Notes: a model not told the origin generated them from the letters alone. DNA of 64,000 nt from Lenzites betulinus (GCA_022264855.1 JABYQU010000004.1:372001-436000), one strand, 5' to 3'; shown: positions 48,395 to 62,588, numbered from the stretch's first letter. Numbers and translations are program-made.

Positions 48395-49389
48395 GGTCGT
48401 GGTTGAACGCGAACTTGGAAGAGGTGTATGCTGTATGGCACTAGCCGCAGACCATGGCGCGCGGGCTATAAGGCAAGTGGGCTCACCTGCGGCTTGGATG
48501 GCTTCAGGGCGTCGGCAGTGCGGGGAGCGTGCACGTGAAAACGGTTGTTCCGGGATGAGCCTGCGCGCTCACGGTAAGCACACGGCGTGAACACGCTGCA
48601 AACGGACGGAAGGGACGCACGAACGAGGTGTGCAGAGCAGAGTCGTGCAGTAGCTAGACGATGGTGGCGAGGTGAGGGCGGGGTGCGGAGCGAAATCGAT
48701 AGGACGGATTATGGGGAGATCTGACTCGGGGGGACGAGGTTTATACGGCGGTCCGGAGAGGCGCGATTAGGCATCCGGGGTGCCGCGTATGGCTGCGGGT
48801 GTACCCCCCGCGACCCCGCCCGCTCAAAACCCGGGGCTCCGCTGGGCAATGACCATGGACTTGTTACGTGCATTTACGAACGATCGCGTTGCTAGAGGTC
48901 AGAAGGCGGAGGGTAGAACAGCCTGGACGGGCGTAGACGTCGTCGCCTGACAGCAGCGTACCCGCGGCCTAGGCGGAGGAGCGCACAAGGAGCCAATTGC
49001 GCATGCTCGCCTCGCCCATTGGCCAGAACCGTGTCTTCGTGGTAGTCAAAATGACCCCATGTTCACTCGCAAGCACGCCAATGCGGGTCAAAGCATCTAC
49101 AATGATAATACCCGATGCGAGATGTATGAAAACACGAGATACACCGATGTAGCGTATGCGACTATGGAAAGGGGTTGGGGGCCCATCGGGAGTTACGGGG
49201 TGAGAGAGAATACTATGTGGTATAGAATGCGTCCGTAAATGTCATGATAGCGCCGATATACAGATCGTGAAGATGAGACGGAGATGGAGATGGAACGATG
49301 GCGGTGGCCTGGCCTGCGGGCCCAACAAGGGACGGCGCTAGGGGAGGGTGGAGGTGGGGCAATCCAGGGCAAGGGGAGAGGGAGGCAGG
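48395..49389. other. Intergenic region between the aminotransferase and AN1 genes
   Basis: About 1 kb containing the aminotransferase promoter. No coding pattern, TATA box or repeat of note was recognised. Confidence 0.5.
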
Positions 49390-49674
49390 TCATGCCATCG
49401 CCATCTTGGACGCAACGGTCCGCTCGCTCTCCAGCTTCGCCTTGTTCTTCTCGAATGCCTGCTGTCGACAGCTCTCGAGGTTCTGGCAGTCATGATGCTC
49501 GGGCATACGGTGCTGCACAGCCCTGTCAGCCCCCTGTGGTACATAAGCATGAAGGAGAGGACGTACTGTACCACAGAACTCCATGCGACAGTGGGGGCAC
49601 TGGCCGACGAGGCGCAGGACGGCCTGGTTGCAGCGGGGCTCAGCCTGGGATTGGCAACGCTTCTTGGCAGGCAT
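49390..49674 (-). CDS. AN1-type zinc-finger protein, 76 aa
   Basis: Two exons in phase: 49674-49567 and 49512-49390. The AN1 ligands can be counted: Cys7, Cys15, Cys26, Cys29, Cys34, His37, His43 and Cys45, with the closing CGTHRMPEHHDC pattern of AN1 fingers. After the finger a basic helix (CRQQAFEKNKAKLESERT) ends the protein. AN1 proteins act in the cytosol with Cdc48/proteasome or under stress, but this one lacks an A20 finger or ubiquitin-like domain, so its partner is unknown. Exon 1 ends GGT ACA before GTACGT, a donor chosen over the overlapping GTACAG because only it keeps phase. The product is very small but the ligand set is complete. Confidence 0.9.
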   Translation of the reverse strand: MPAKKRCQSQAEPRCNQAVLRLVGQCPHCRMEFCGTVRPLLHAYVPQGADRAVQHRMPEHHDCQNLESCRQQAFEKNKAKLESERTVASKMAMA

Positions 49675-50973
49675 GATTGGCAGAGGGTCGTGTGAGGGGG
49701 GATAGGTAGTGGTCTGGTAGAGGCGGGTAGCGTTCAGAGACAATGTCGCCGACAGACAAAGTAGGCGGGCGACACGTACGGGGCGGGAGGTGTGCGCGGT
49801 GGTTGTGGCAGAGGATGGGGGAGGGGCGGTGGCCCGCAAGGATGACTTATATATCGAGCAGCAGGGGACGCGTCAGCTCTCGAGATAGATGCAGATCTGA
49901 GATCGCACGTGGCGGCGTTGCAGCAGATTACAAAGATCCAACTGCCCGATTCGCCTCCGAAGGCGCATATCGACATTGCCCGGCTCACTCCAACCCCTCT
50001 TTCTGCAATTTTCGCCTTCAGCTCCAGACCGTCGCCTCGCGCCTTGTCTGCCCCCGACGATCCTCTTCCTCAGCGTGACAAATCCAGCCCAATGACCATC
50101 GCGAGCGGCCGCCAGAATCGTCTCTTGTTCCTCCGTCGCGACGGAAGACGCTCTGCCGATGCGGATACGTGATTGCGTCCGGGGCGGTGTGCTGGCAAGC
50201 TCGCATGTGGATGGCACACGGAGCGAGGCCTGTGGCAATGTGCGAGTGGCAGACGGTCAACGACCCGGTGAGTTCGCCGCTGCTGCCAGACACCTCAACG
50301 CCGCCGTTTCCGGGCCACTCGCGGCCCCCGACATCCTCTGACATCCCCGCACTCGTCCACTCTGGCCGCCCTGCCGCCTGCCGGCGTTTCATTCCAACAC
50401 GTCCGGACAGCCTCCGACCTCCGACTTCCGAACTCAGAACCAGCGCCGTTGTGAGGCCAGCCGGTGGCCACCGCGGGAGCCAAGATGCAGCGGCTCGACC
50501 TGCTGACGTCCAACATACGTTCGACTGCCCTGAACAGCGTGTCATATGTGCGCTCTTCCGCGCCTTCCACACGCCTTTTCTGTGAAAATTTACCCTGCTG
50601 GAGAACTGTGGCTAGTCAGGGCTGGTCTCGGGCAGAAGTCGGGACGCAAAGATGGTGTATGATAGGTCACTCAATGATAGCGACAGGCATCTAGGCCAGG
50701 CCAAGCCGACACCAACGAGGCGACACGCGCTACCAAACGAAGCTCGCCTAACAATGCTGGAAGAGGAAGATCCATTACCAAAAGCAGGCGAAGAAACGGC
50801 ATAGATAAGTGGGATGCGAGGGCCGGAGAAAGAGGGGAGCAGGACATCGTCGTCTCCACGCCTAATAGCAGCAGCGCGCAATGCGTGCTCCTCCTGTATC
50901 GTAAGCTCAGTCCGATGGAAGACAACTACGTAATGTCCCGGGATATCATAGATATGGTACAGAGGAGCCGCGT
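49675..50973. other. Intergenic region between AN1 and SSO1 genes
   Basis: 1.3 kb. The AN1 promoter lies on the left and the SSO1 3' UTR on the right. A 184-codon minus-strand frame at 50018-50572 has no recognisable domain. Confidence 0.5.
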
Positions 50974-52336
50974 CTACTTCTTGTTCTGAAGCACGACGAC
51001 GGCGACGACAATGGCGATGATGATGAGAATGACGATGCACAGAATGAAGCAGATCCACCGTTTCTTGCGTGCTGATCGCGCGGAGTCGACCGCTTTCTGC
51101 GTGTAGTTGAGGCTAACACGATTGTTAGCACGCGACTCATACAGCTAGCCGACGCAGCACTTACCCAGTCTCAACATCCTTCTCGACCTCTTTAACGGTG
51201 TCGTTGATGGCTGTGATCTGTTCATCTTGTTGTTCCACCAATATGCTCATCTGCAGGTCCAAGAATGATCAGACCTTGGCGGGTTTAGTTTCAGATCACC
51301 ACCCACATCGTTGAACAGTTGGGCCAGTTCGGTCAGCGTCTTCTCAATCTTCTTGATATCGGCATGACGCTCCTGCACTTCACGGTATGCGGAGCGTGCC
51401 TCGCCATAACGGTTCGAGTTCATCAAGGCCTGGCTGAAGATCTGGCCACCCTGGTCATCATCGACCACCGCCTTCACTTCATCCGGCGTAGCGTCGGGCT
51501 TGACTGCACTGAGCGTCAGTACATAACTTTTTCGAATGCATATACCCCACATACCGATCTTGTACTGGCGCTCCAAACGCTGCTTGTACTTTTGCCTGTA
51601 CTGCTGCTCAACCGTCTGGTAGTTTTGGATCGCCTCCATAAACTTCTGCTTCACCAAGCCGGTCTATCCGCAGCCACGCCCATTAGCCCGCCAAACGCCG
51701 CACGCACCGAGCAGCCCGGACGCACCTGCTGCTTGCGGATCTCGCCATCCCGCCCGCTGCCGCCCTGCTTCTGCAGGGACTTGATCCGCCGGCGGAGGAC
51801 GTTGCTGAGCGCGCTCGTGTCCTCGACGAGCTCCTCCATCTGCTGGTTCACGCGCTGCGACGCCGCGTCGTCCGTCGTGTTCAGCGAGCGCGAGTGCATG
51901 TCCGAGATGCGCGCCACGTTGTCGTTGAACGTGCGGATGTCGTCCTGGATCGACGCAATCTCGTTGTAGAACGCGGCCATGCCGTCCGCGCCGACAGCCG
52001 CGGTCAAATTCGTCGTGCTCATGTCCTTCGCCGCGGACTCGTAGCTCGGGTTGTCGTCCTGCTGCGCGTACGGGTTCGCCGCCCGCGCCCGCGAGCGGTA
52101 GTCGAGGTTGGACTGCATCGGGTAGGAGTCGCTGTGATAAGGCGCACGCGTTAGTACACACGAGGACGGGGCGACGACGTTGTTGCTGGACTCACGTATT
52201 GGTGTTGGCCGCTCCGCCCTGCTGCTGGGCCTATGTCGAGGTAGCATGAGCCACGCAATTCACAAAACGCCCCATCAGAACGTGGAAGGGCAGCAATATC
52301 GCTCACCCTAAGTGCTGCGAGTCTGTCTCTGGCCAT
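50974..52336 (-). CDS. SSO1: Plasma-membrane syntaxin (Qa-SNARE) SSO1/SSO2, 333 aa
   Basis: Sso syntaxins pair with Sec9 and Snc to fuse secretory vesicles with the plasma membrane. Seven exons in phase: 52336-52307, 52230-52196, 52131-51726, 51663-51555, 51503-51307, 51250-51165, 51112-50974. The order is a Gln/Asn-rich N-terminus, the three-helix Habc domain (FYNEIASIQDDIRTFNDNV, RVNQQMEELVEDTSALSNVL, FMEAIQNYQTVEQQYRQKYK), then the SNARE motif (ERHADIKKIEKTLTELAQL, MSILVEQQDEQITAINDTV) with the zero-layer Gln in VEQQDEQI. One C-terminal membrane anchor follows a basic KKRW patch (ICFILCIVILIIIAIVVAVV). The tiny first exon (MARDRLAALR) is required to reach a start. All landmarks and phases agree. 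Confidence 0.95.
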
Positions 52337-52808
52337 GTTGATAGGTGGGTATTAAGTGGTAGTGAGAGTAGTAGTAGGCGTAGTCAAGGGGGAAACAAAG
52401 CGACGCGGGCGGACAGCAACACTCAATGCTGCTTCGGACGGGAGGCCGAGGGAGACAGTCAGACAAAAGGCAAGAAAAGGGGTATGAGACTAAGGATTGG
52501 AGGGGTCCTGGCACAAGGTCGGGGGCGGCGGCAAGGGCGGTGTGTTGGCGGTGTGAGAGCCGCTAGCTGATAGGCGCTAACGCCCACGCCTCGGCCCAGA
52601 CATCGCGGCGCACACCCGGTTCGGCGGTTGTGGTCAAACCATCGCTGCGGGCGGTGGCCGCAGGTACGTGCCCGTATATCACCGCCAGCGCGCAGTACAC
52701 TGCATGTTACTTCCAAACCAATTGTGGCTACTCTACGGGTGTTCTACGGTTACATACGGCTTTCGTCGAGCCCGGTTTTTTTTTCTTCGCATCGCGGCTC
52801 CATGTCGC
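52337..52808. other. Intergenic region between SSO1 and ARG4
   Basis: 472 bp with the SSO1 promoter. No TATA box or coding feature was recognised. Confidence 0.5.
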
Positions 52809-54627
<1,819 letters not shown>

Positions 54628-55722
54628 GCTGTCTGTTGCTGAAGATATTGAGGCCTGACGGTCGTTTGTGTAGATGGTAGAGCCCGAGTCAGAATATTGG
54701 CAGCAGCAATCCGCTCAGATCGTCGATCTTGCATGCAAGCCATTAATTCGGTACGCATCTAGATCTCCAGCGCCTGATATCAATGTACTCCGCCGGATCC
54801 ATCGATGTACGGACTTCAAGTACTTATACTACTTATACCAGCTTGTACCACTCATGCTGACCTGTTCATGTCGCCCCTCCAAAATATGTTTTTAACATAC
54901 GACGTGCACGATGATCTCTTCTGAATTCGCAGCTTAGAGCCCACTGATATCTTGCACAGTCTTCTCCGTGTTGTACGTACTACATGTGACCCCACCAACG
55001 CCACATAATATGATCCGGGGTGTGTATTCGAACGCGCTGGGATACTCATCAGTGCACGGAGAAGTTCGAAAGAAAACACAGCCTCTTGAAGCGACACGCT
55101 GAATGCGGCACGATCCCAGCAGGCGCGTCGGACATCGTCTTCCACCGTGAACGCGAGGCCTGTATACGAGCCCCACACGAGCCCCCGGCTGTGCATTCCG
55201 CCAGCCTCCGCGAGACTTCCAGGCTCAAGACCAGTGCGTCCTGGTTGATCTATCAGAATATGCGGAGTTCACAACAATGCGACGACGCACATACCGACTT
55301 AATTGGCTCGCACGGTGCAGAGCCATACTGCCTCGAGGATCAACTTCTCACACGGAGAGCCTGCAGGATATGTGGTAGTGCGGTGATATTTGATCTGTAA
55401 AGCTGACCTTCTGCGAGGATAGCTTGCGAAGCGCGGCCGCCGTTATGCGGAAAACGCTTTCTTTGCGGGCGGATATGGGCGGCAGGGGCACAGCGCCGAG
55501 CAATAGTCCAGAAGCACCATGGTGGACTGCCCCTAGTACAACGTTAGCGGGCTTCTGAGTATTTTCTGAACATACAGACATTCGGCGAGGGTGGAAGCGT
55601 GGACTCCATGTGTCACGGGCGAGGAGCTGCCAGAGCCTCCTTATATTTCAACAGAAAACAGCCGTGGATCTCGTTGTCCTTCCTCCCCCGTGCCCCCCAC
55701 ACACGAACACTCACTTGTCACT
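54628..55722. other. Intergenic region upstream of ARG4
   Basis: About 1.1 kb. It includes the ARG4 promoter. No gene was recognised; short TACTTATAC repeats lie near 54820-54840. Confidence 0.5.
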
Positions 55723-56769
55723 ATGGCACATACTTCCCAGACTACTGCACACAACAACCCTGCACCGGCAACAACGCCTGCACCGCGGACAACTCCATCG
55801 CTCTTTTTAGATTCTCAGGGGGATCAAAACTTTTTTGACCCCCCGGTGAATCTAAAAAGAGCGATGGAGAAAGCAGAAGGGGGGAGGTAATACTTGTGTT
55901 TCTGTCGGGCAGTGTATCTGGTCACTAATTAGACACAGGATCTTGGACAGTTCCGGGCATGGCGGACGGTCCGGGTGGCGTCTTCCACCACGGCGCCCGC
56001 AACGGTGCCGCCACAAGGGCGGGCAGAGGCCCACAGACGGGTGAGAAAGACTGGTAGCTGCCTATCGACATGTTGGAGGTGCTCATATCAGTCGATAGGA
56101 CCTCTGGCCCAGTCTCGCTGGCCTCCCCTAGGTCAGACCTACGCGGACATGCAAGGCATGTCCCGTCCCACGGTCCCATGGCCGACTGCATCCGCGGTCG
56201 GCGACGCTGTGCCCCAGCTCTCATCCCGGTCTCTTCCGGGATCGGAGTGGGTGCACAACCCAGAACGATTTACAGACAACGGAGCAGCGCAAGCAGCGCT
56301 GCTCCAAGGTGGCTGCAACTGGACTGGGTTGTGCACCAGCACAGCTCATGTTCAGGTTGCCCACCAGCAACCCACCGCCTCCCCACCCCATCTTGGCGCC
56401 CCTCTACCCCCGGCTTGGGGCAAGATGGCACAAGACGCGACGGCGGCATGGTTCCCCCAGCCAGGCGTTGGAGGCGGGCTCTCGCCGTCCCAATCGACAA
56501 GCTCGTGTGTCAATTCCGAGGTCGGACCCCATCGGCACCACCACGCGTCCAGATCCGCGCGGATGGCTGAGGCCCGAACTCCCTATGGCAGGGCCGCCGC
56601 GACGACGACGCGCGCGGCTGACGAAGTCGTCTTCGTGGAGATAGACGAGCTGCTCGCGAGGTATGCTCCAAGGACAGATGCTCACCACCGATGGGCCTTC
56701 TGGACCCGGGAGGGATACGGGACATATTACTACAACGCGGGCGACAGGGTTTGGCACTGGTTCCCATGA
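55723..56769 (+). CDS. Doubtful hypothetical gene with hairpin-forming sequence
   Basis: A first frame opens at ATG 55723 (MAHTSQTTAHNNPAPATTP) and runs in a Thr/Pro/Ala-rich style to a GTAATA donor at 55888. A second long frame (ATG 55975) runs to the stop at 56767-56769 and ends in aromatic, acidic sequence (VVFVEIDELLARYAP, FWTREGYGTYYYNAGDRV). I could not find a fully satisfying splice between them: joining 55887 to 55939 works, but the next intron would be only about 38 nt. The region is full of inverted repeats, including one inside the first frame. No domain is recognised. It could be a lineage-specific gene, a remnant, or noncoding. Treat the boundaries as provisional. Confidence 0.3.
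55794..55868. repeat. Near-perfect inverted repeat, 21-bp arms with pairing spacer
   Basis: Arms at 55794-55814 and 55848-55868 are exact reverse complements. The 33-nt spacer also pairs (GGGGGATCAAAA against TTTTGACCCCC with one bulge), leaving almost no loop. The RNA or single strand would form one hairpin of about 75 nt. Confidence 0.9.
56250..56337. repeat. Nested inverted repeats
   Basis: Outer arms of 14 bp (GGTGCACAACCCAG at 56250-56263, its exact reverse complement at 56324-56337) enclose inner arms of 9 bp (GGAGCAGCG at 56281-56289 and CGCTGCTCC at 56297-56305). Confidence 0.85.
56388..56428. repeat. Short inverted repeat
   Basis: CCATCTTG at 56388-56395 pairs with CAAGATGG at 56421-56428, extended inward by a C-run/G-run pairing after a 3-nt bulge. 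Confidence 0.6.
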
Positions 56770-57346
56770 CTTTGTGTCTCATGTAGAGGATCCCCTGTTG
56801 AAGCAAATGGACGTTATTAGTGACTTTCCTAGATGATGTCGAGCATGATGTGCAGGTAGCAGTGAGCAGAGAGTGGGGGTAAGAGAGGACTCGGGAAAGT
56901 ATAGATTTGATTCCGATCGATCACTTTTTCTCAGATTTCGAACCTATGGACAGTGTCGTCATAATCTTATCAGATAGTTTTCGTCTGTACGTCTGTGGGC
57001 GCCGAGTTAACGCGGCTCGGTTTGGTCTCCGAAACAGTCAACACTACTTAGATCGTGACAGCGAGCTGAGCCCGTTGCTCTTTGGTGCTAAGATGTCTGT
57101 AATATCGTGTCGCATGCGTATTCGCTGGATACTCTTGCATGGTGCGTTCGCGAAGATCCTTTTCTGCACTACCCACCGTGATATCCGTGGGGTATTGCGC
57201 TTTTGGCAGGCCGTGTAAGTATGCTCACCGACTTCAGGGTTTGTGGTCAGACATTGAGCCTATAGCTCATAACCCCGTGAACAAGAAACCTGAATATATG
57301 CAAAAAGCCAAGCCAATGATAGCAGTAAGACAGAGCAAGAGGAACA
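56770..57346. other. Intergenic region left of EAF1
   Basis: 577 bp of AT-richer sequence holding the EAF1 3' flank. No feature was recognised. Confidence 0.5.
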
Positions 57347-60300
57347 CTACGCGTGCTGATAACCCCCACCCGGCGGACCCTGCCCCTGTTGAGCGGGCTG
57401 CTGTTGGGCATGCGCCGCGGCCGCGGCTGCGTACTGCTGCTGCTGGTGCGCCGCCTGCTGCTGCCGTTGCTGTTGTTGCGCCTGAATCTACGATTTGAGT
57501 TCAGCGCCGGGTACGCGCACCGTCGTCGCGCGCGCGGGACGTACCTGGGCGACCATCACCTGCAGCTGGTCGGGTGTGAGCCCGCGCTGCTGCATCTGAA
57601 TGTAGTACTGCGCCACGTTCTGCGCGTGCAGCATCGGGTTCATCGGCACGCCCTGCATGGGTTGCCCGGGAACCGAGGGCGGGCGCGCGACCGCCGCCGG
57701 GTTCGCTGGACTCGCTGAGGGGAGGGGCGGAGACTGTTGCGGGAGCCCCGGGGACGAGCTCGCCGCACGCGCGGCGAAGGGCGGTGAGAGGTGGGCGGCG
57801 CTGAGGGCTGGGGCGGCAGCGCTGAGGGCCGCGGCGGCGGCGGATGGTAGCTGGGAGGTGCCCTGGCCGTTCTGGGCGGCTTGGCCTGAGGCCTGCGCTT
57901 GTCCCTGGACGGCTGCCATGGCCCGGAAGTGCGCTGCCTGGGCGGCAGTGAGCTGGGGCGGAGACATTCTGGAGGTGGCACCAGCAGCGAGAGCAGCAGC
58001 TATGCGCTGCTGCTGTTGTTGCTGGGAGATCCCAACCTGGCTCCGGATCTGCTGCACCATCTGTGGCTGGGGTACGCCGGTTGGTGGCCGGGGAACCCCG
58101 TTCACGGCAGGGTTTTGAGGTATGGGTTGTGGTTGCGGCGTTTGCGGTTGCTGCTGCAGAACAGTGAGTACTGAACACTAGAAGCAATAGGAAGTTCAAC
58201 ATACCGCGTTTGGAGGAAGACCTTGCGCGCGTTGGGCCTGTTCTCGCAGGAGGTGCTGTCGACTCATCTCGTCACTTCGCCGTCGCATGAGCAATTCTTG
58301 AGCATCTCTCGCCTCCTTGTCAGCTTTCATCCGACTGAGCTCCGCTGGAGTGTAGCGATTCATCTTAGTGACCTGCCCGTGAGTCTCGTGCACAGCCGAG
58401 GCTTTTGGCCGGGGCGTGGCTGTAATACTGTGAGCAGTCGATTCCCGCTTTGATCGATCGAGACTGGCATACCATTGGACTTCTGGACTGCTTCTCGCCG
58501 CTTAGCGGCTTTGCGCAGAGTCTCGTGCATGAGGTTGTGCCGAACGCGCTTCCTGGGTTCCGTCGACTGGCTCGCGCCATTCGATGAGCTGCCAGCGGTG
58601 GCAGCTACGCTCTGGCTCGCCGTGCGCTTCCTCGTCGTCATATGCGACGATGCTGCCGCCGGTGTCGCCCGCCTCTCATCGTCACCGCCGTTCGTCGCAC
58701 CGTTGACCAATCCCATCCACCGGTCCCAGCAGTCAATCGCGGTGCGCCTGTCCGTGTAGATCGTAACACGGGAGGAGTTGAACGCCTCCGCGACGAGTGC
58801 CCAGTTGGCCGGGTACTTCTCCACCACCTGCTTGAGGAGCGTGTCGTCGGCGGGCGTCCACACGAGATCGGGGGTGCGTTTGCGCCCGTCTCTGCCAACA
58901 CCGGGTGGGCCGGTCGGGTGTCCGGATCCGCCGGACTTACCACCCTCGAACAAGGCTGAAATCATAGTAAGTCGCATGAATCAATCTTCCGTAGGTGGTA
59001 GTGCTCACCACAAAGGTTTTCCTCAATCGCCCGGGCAGGCGGCACGTCGACATCAGCAAAGACGGGAGTCTCCTCGATGCGCTTCCACTTCCCATCGTGC
59101 CAATTGCTGGCGGGATTGAGCGCACCGACAAGCGTCGGCTTAATCTGCATGAACTTGCTCGTCGGCACGAGCTTGGAGTACGTCGCATCCTCAGCGCGCT
59201 TGTTGGGGTCGTCCTTGTCTCCTCTCCGGTCAGACTTCTTGCGGCCGTCCTGGCCGGCGGGAGGTGCGGGTGCAAGGTCGAGCATGCCATACGGCTGCAG
59301 GTCGGGGAAGATAGAGGTAAGGTCAGCAGGAGGAGGCGGCGCAGTCGGAGAGAAGTCTTCGGTCGACAGATCGGACATGCCCTTGACAATGTCGAGGTCG
59401 TCCAGGTCGACGAATAACTTGTCGATCTCGGAGTACACAATATGATCCCGCAAGGGCGCATAATGGTTCGCCTTGTTCTTCGACTTGCCGTGCGCCCCAT
59501 CCCCCTCAGCTGACGGCTTCCCAAGGACCGGGTTCTTCGACGTGGTCTTGAGCCCCGGATGAGCCTCCGCCTCCGCTGCCTTCGGTTTCTCGCCCTTGGG
59601 GGCCTCAGGATTCGCTGCCTCTGCAGGCTCGGGTTCTGCAACATCTACATCCATCGCGTTCTTGTCCTGCGATTGGCTACTGTTACCGAGGGCGGTCAGG
59701 TCTTCAATCTCCTCCATCTTAGGCTTGAGGGTGACGCCGTCCTGGCCATGCGACTGCGCATGCTCCTCCAGCTGCTCCAACGCATCCTGGAGGGCGGCTC
59801 CCGGCTCAAGCGCATCGATGACGTCCTGCTGCTCCTTGTCCTGCTCGTCCTCGCTCTCATCATCCGACCCATAATCGTTCGCAGGAGTGCCGGTTTCCCT
59901 GGAGTCGAGACCGGTGTCATCACCCTCCTGTGAATCGCGGAACGGGCCCTCTGCCTCAATCGTCTCTGCCGTCTCCGTCTCCTCGGCAGCAGGAGGTTTC
60001 CACAGAACGCAGATGCCCTGCTTAACGCGTTCCTCGATGGTGCCCGCTTTATGCCACTCCATCACCGCGTGCGCCAGGGTGTACGCCAGAGCGAGCTTCC
60101 ACCGTCGCTCCTCGCGAAAGTCGGTCCGCATCCATTTCTATGAAGTAGGGTCAGATAGTGCTGCACAGAACATACTACACCGGATAGCCAACCATCTCGT
60201 CCATAAGGTAATCCCAGTGCGTCTTCATCAGGCCACCGACGCCGCGCTGCTTCTTGATCTGGCGGAAACTCCAGCTGCCCGCGTTCTTCAGCAGCTCGAT

Positions 60301-61912
60301 GCGCTCAAAGGTGCGTATCAAGCGCACTTCCGTCATGCCCACCTGCGTGCCGGTCCGTCAGTCGTCAGTCAAACACGGCGCCCCGGGGCGCCGGCCCAGG
60401 TGCGATCGGCACTCACAGACCAGTCGCGCGTGCTCAAGCACTTCGCCGCACGCGACAGCTTCTTGTGCACCGGGTTCGCGCGCAACACGGCCGCCCACTT
60501 GTTGAGGCTCATCGGCGCCCACTCCTCCTTCTTCGCCTCGCCCTTGTCGCGCTCCTTGTCCTTCTTGCGCTCGCGCTTCGTCGACTTGCCTCTGCGGCTG
60601 AACTCGATGGGCAGCAGGCTGAGCGGCGGAAGGGTGTACGGCGGGTCGGGTCCGAATGGCTCGACTGGAGTCACATCCACGTCCTCCAGTCCGAGCGTGA
60701 CGCCTCCGTCAAACGCGAAATCATTGAGCAGCTCAGCAGAAGGCCGAGGTATGGAGTATTCGACGTTATGGCCGTGCTCTGCGTCCTCCAGCTTGGGAGA
60801 CAGCTCAGGTCTCAGGATCTCCATGATGTGGTCTTCACTGCGTTGCAAGGAAAGCGCGTTCGCCCGGGGCGAATCGGGGCTTTTGGGAAGCGGCTCCTGT
60901 TTTGCAACAGGACTGTCAGCGACCTCCATAGGTTCGTCATCGAGCGGCTCGGCTTTGATGGCGCTTTCTTCGGCGGCGCTGGGCTGGGCCACAGAAGAGG
61001 GCGAACGCTGGGGACGTGGTGGCGAGACGCGCGCAGACGAGGCTTCTCGGGTGACCGACGGGTCCGTGTTGGAGACAGTCGACGAGTGGTCCACCGATTG
61101 TGGCATAGGCGATTCCAGACTAGTGTCCACCAAAGGTTGCGAATTTGTGGCGGTGGTGGATAGCTGAGTGGGCTCCGGTTCGTCCTGGTCCTGCGTCACT
61201 TCAGCAACACTGTCAGAAAGGTCAAGAGAGACCTTGACTTCGTGCGCTGAGGATGGCTCCTGGGACGCTGTCCAACTAGCGTCCTCGTGTTTTACCTCTG
61301 GCATCTCTGGTGGGGGACTCTGGCCTCCAGCCGTGGCGTCATCCACATCCATCTCCTCGTCTATCTGCAATGGCTGTACTGTCTGCGGCTCTTCCGGGGC
61401 GACATCGTCGACGACAGGCGGAGCCCCTGGGGACGGCGTGCCAGGAGATTCCGCTCGTTCGCCGCTCGGACTACGCTGGCCCAGCTGTGGTCCAGTGACA
61501 GGTGAATACGCCGGCGGTGTCACCGGCAGCGCGACCTCCTCGTCCTGTAAGTTCTCTATGCGCCCCGTATCCGGACTGCACAGAGCCATGAGCACCCACC
61601 AAACACGGCACGCGCCACGCGGGACGGCACAGGAGACGGGAGGACGGCCACTCACTGCTTCTCGAGGTCGAACCTGTCCAGGAACAGCTGCAGGTTCTCT
61701 TCGCCGTCCTCCTCGAGCGCGAGCACCGAGCCGAGGTTGTCGCGCTTCTGGATGAGGTGGTACATCTCGCGCAGGAGCGCGTTCCGCCGCTTGCTTATTT
61801 CCCTGCCGTTCACGTACGCTCACTTTCTGCGCGCTCCGGGGCGACGGGTGCACGGGACTCACTGTAGCTGCAGCACGCGCGCCTCGACCAGGAGTGACGC
61901 CAATTGAGACAT
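57347..61912 (-). CDS. EAF1: NuA4 histone acetyltransferase scaffold subunit EAF1/VID21, 1360 aa
   Basis: Eaf1 is the platform on which the NuA4 (Esa1/Tip60) acetyltransferase assembles in the nucleus. Nine exons in phase: 61912-61863, 61802-61656, 61575-60417, 60342-60193, 60137-59009, 58955-58473, 58419-58205, 58153-57545, 57487-57347. The HSA domain starts at about residue 503 (KWMRTDFREERRWKLALAY, HAVMEWH). The Myb/SANT domain is near residues 906-965 (PDLVWTPADDTLLKQVVEKY, NWALVAEAFNSS, DCWDRWMGL). The N-terminus has a short helical segment (ASLLVEARVLQLQ). The C-terminal ~250 residues are Gln/Ala-rich, ending in uninterrupted Q tracts and GGGYQHA. HSA before SANT, with no helicase domain, distinguishes Eaf1 from Swr1/Ino80. 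The length exceeds yeast Eaf1 (982) through disordered insertions. Confidence 0.95.
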
Positions 61913-62588
61913 CGCGCTGGCACGGTGCGGGCTCCAAGAGAGGGAAGAATGTATGGAAGGAGTGCGGGGAAGTCGCGCGGGTGGCTGAAGAGCAAGCTAG
62001 ATACCTGAGGGTCGGGATCGTGGATGCTTGCGGGATTTCGCAGCTTCTCGGGTTCTTGTAGTGAGGGGAATCGGCAGGTCGCGTTCTCGAGGCCTCAGGA
62101 GGGTATATAGCGAGCGTGAGGGGATAAAGAAAGCGGGAGAGGTGGAGGTAGGAGGGAAAGGTCGTTCGGGATCTTCCGAATGAGTGTCATTCCCACTTTG
62201 GCAAGTGTCCATGTTCGAAATCAGCGCCTAATGACTCCCACAAAGATCCTGATTCGCCTTTGGCTGCAGCAAAGAGACATCACGACAAAACGCAGTTTAG
62301 GTTTTCCGCGAGAGCGTGCAATATATTAGGTGTGCGACTCCGCTGCCCGGACGTTGTCTGAGTGCATACATCACGTCTCACTAGGATTGTTACTACGGGT
62401 ATCGAAGAAATGCAGCTGTACAAACGAAGGGCGTATGACGGCGACCGAGGGCAGACGGAAAAAGATGATGATGATGATGGTGCGGAACAAGTACGTTGTA
62501 AGTTACGAGCAGAGTCTATGAGCGTCCACAGAGAGAAACAAGCCCGTGCGCTCCCCGGCGCCCCTCGCTAACCCAAGACAGACCGCGA
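61913..62588. promoter_or_regulatory. EAF1 promoter region with TATA-like element
   Basis: 676 bp between EAF1 and the next minus-strand gene. TATATA at 62104-62109 lies 192 bp before the EAF1 start. A GAT repeat (62464-62479) sits nearer the neighbouring gene's 3' end. Confidence 0.4.
62464..62479. repeat. (GAT)n short tandem repeat
   Basis: Five GAT units in noncoding sequence just downstream of the KNR4-like gene. Confidence 0.8.

Noticed and set aside
50018..50572. 184-codon minus-strand open frame
   Set aside because: No recognisable family; lies in the AN1/SSO1 intergenic space.
55600..56800. A complete transposon
   Set aside because: Inverted repeats are present but no transposase-like protein, outer terminal repeats or target-site duplication could be seen.
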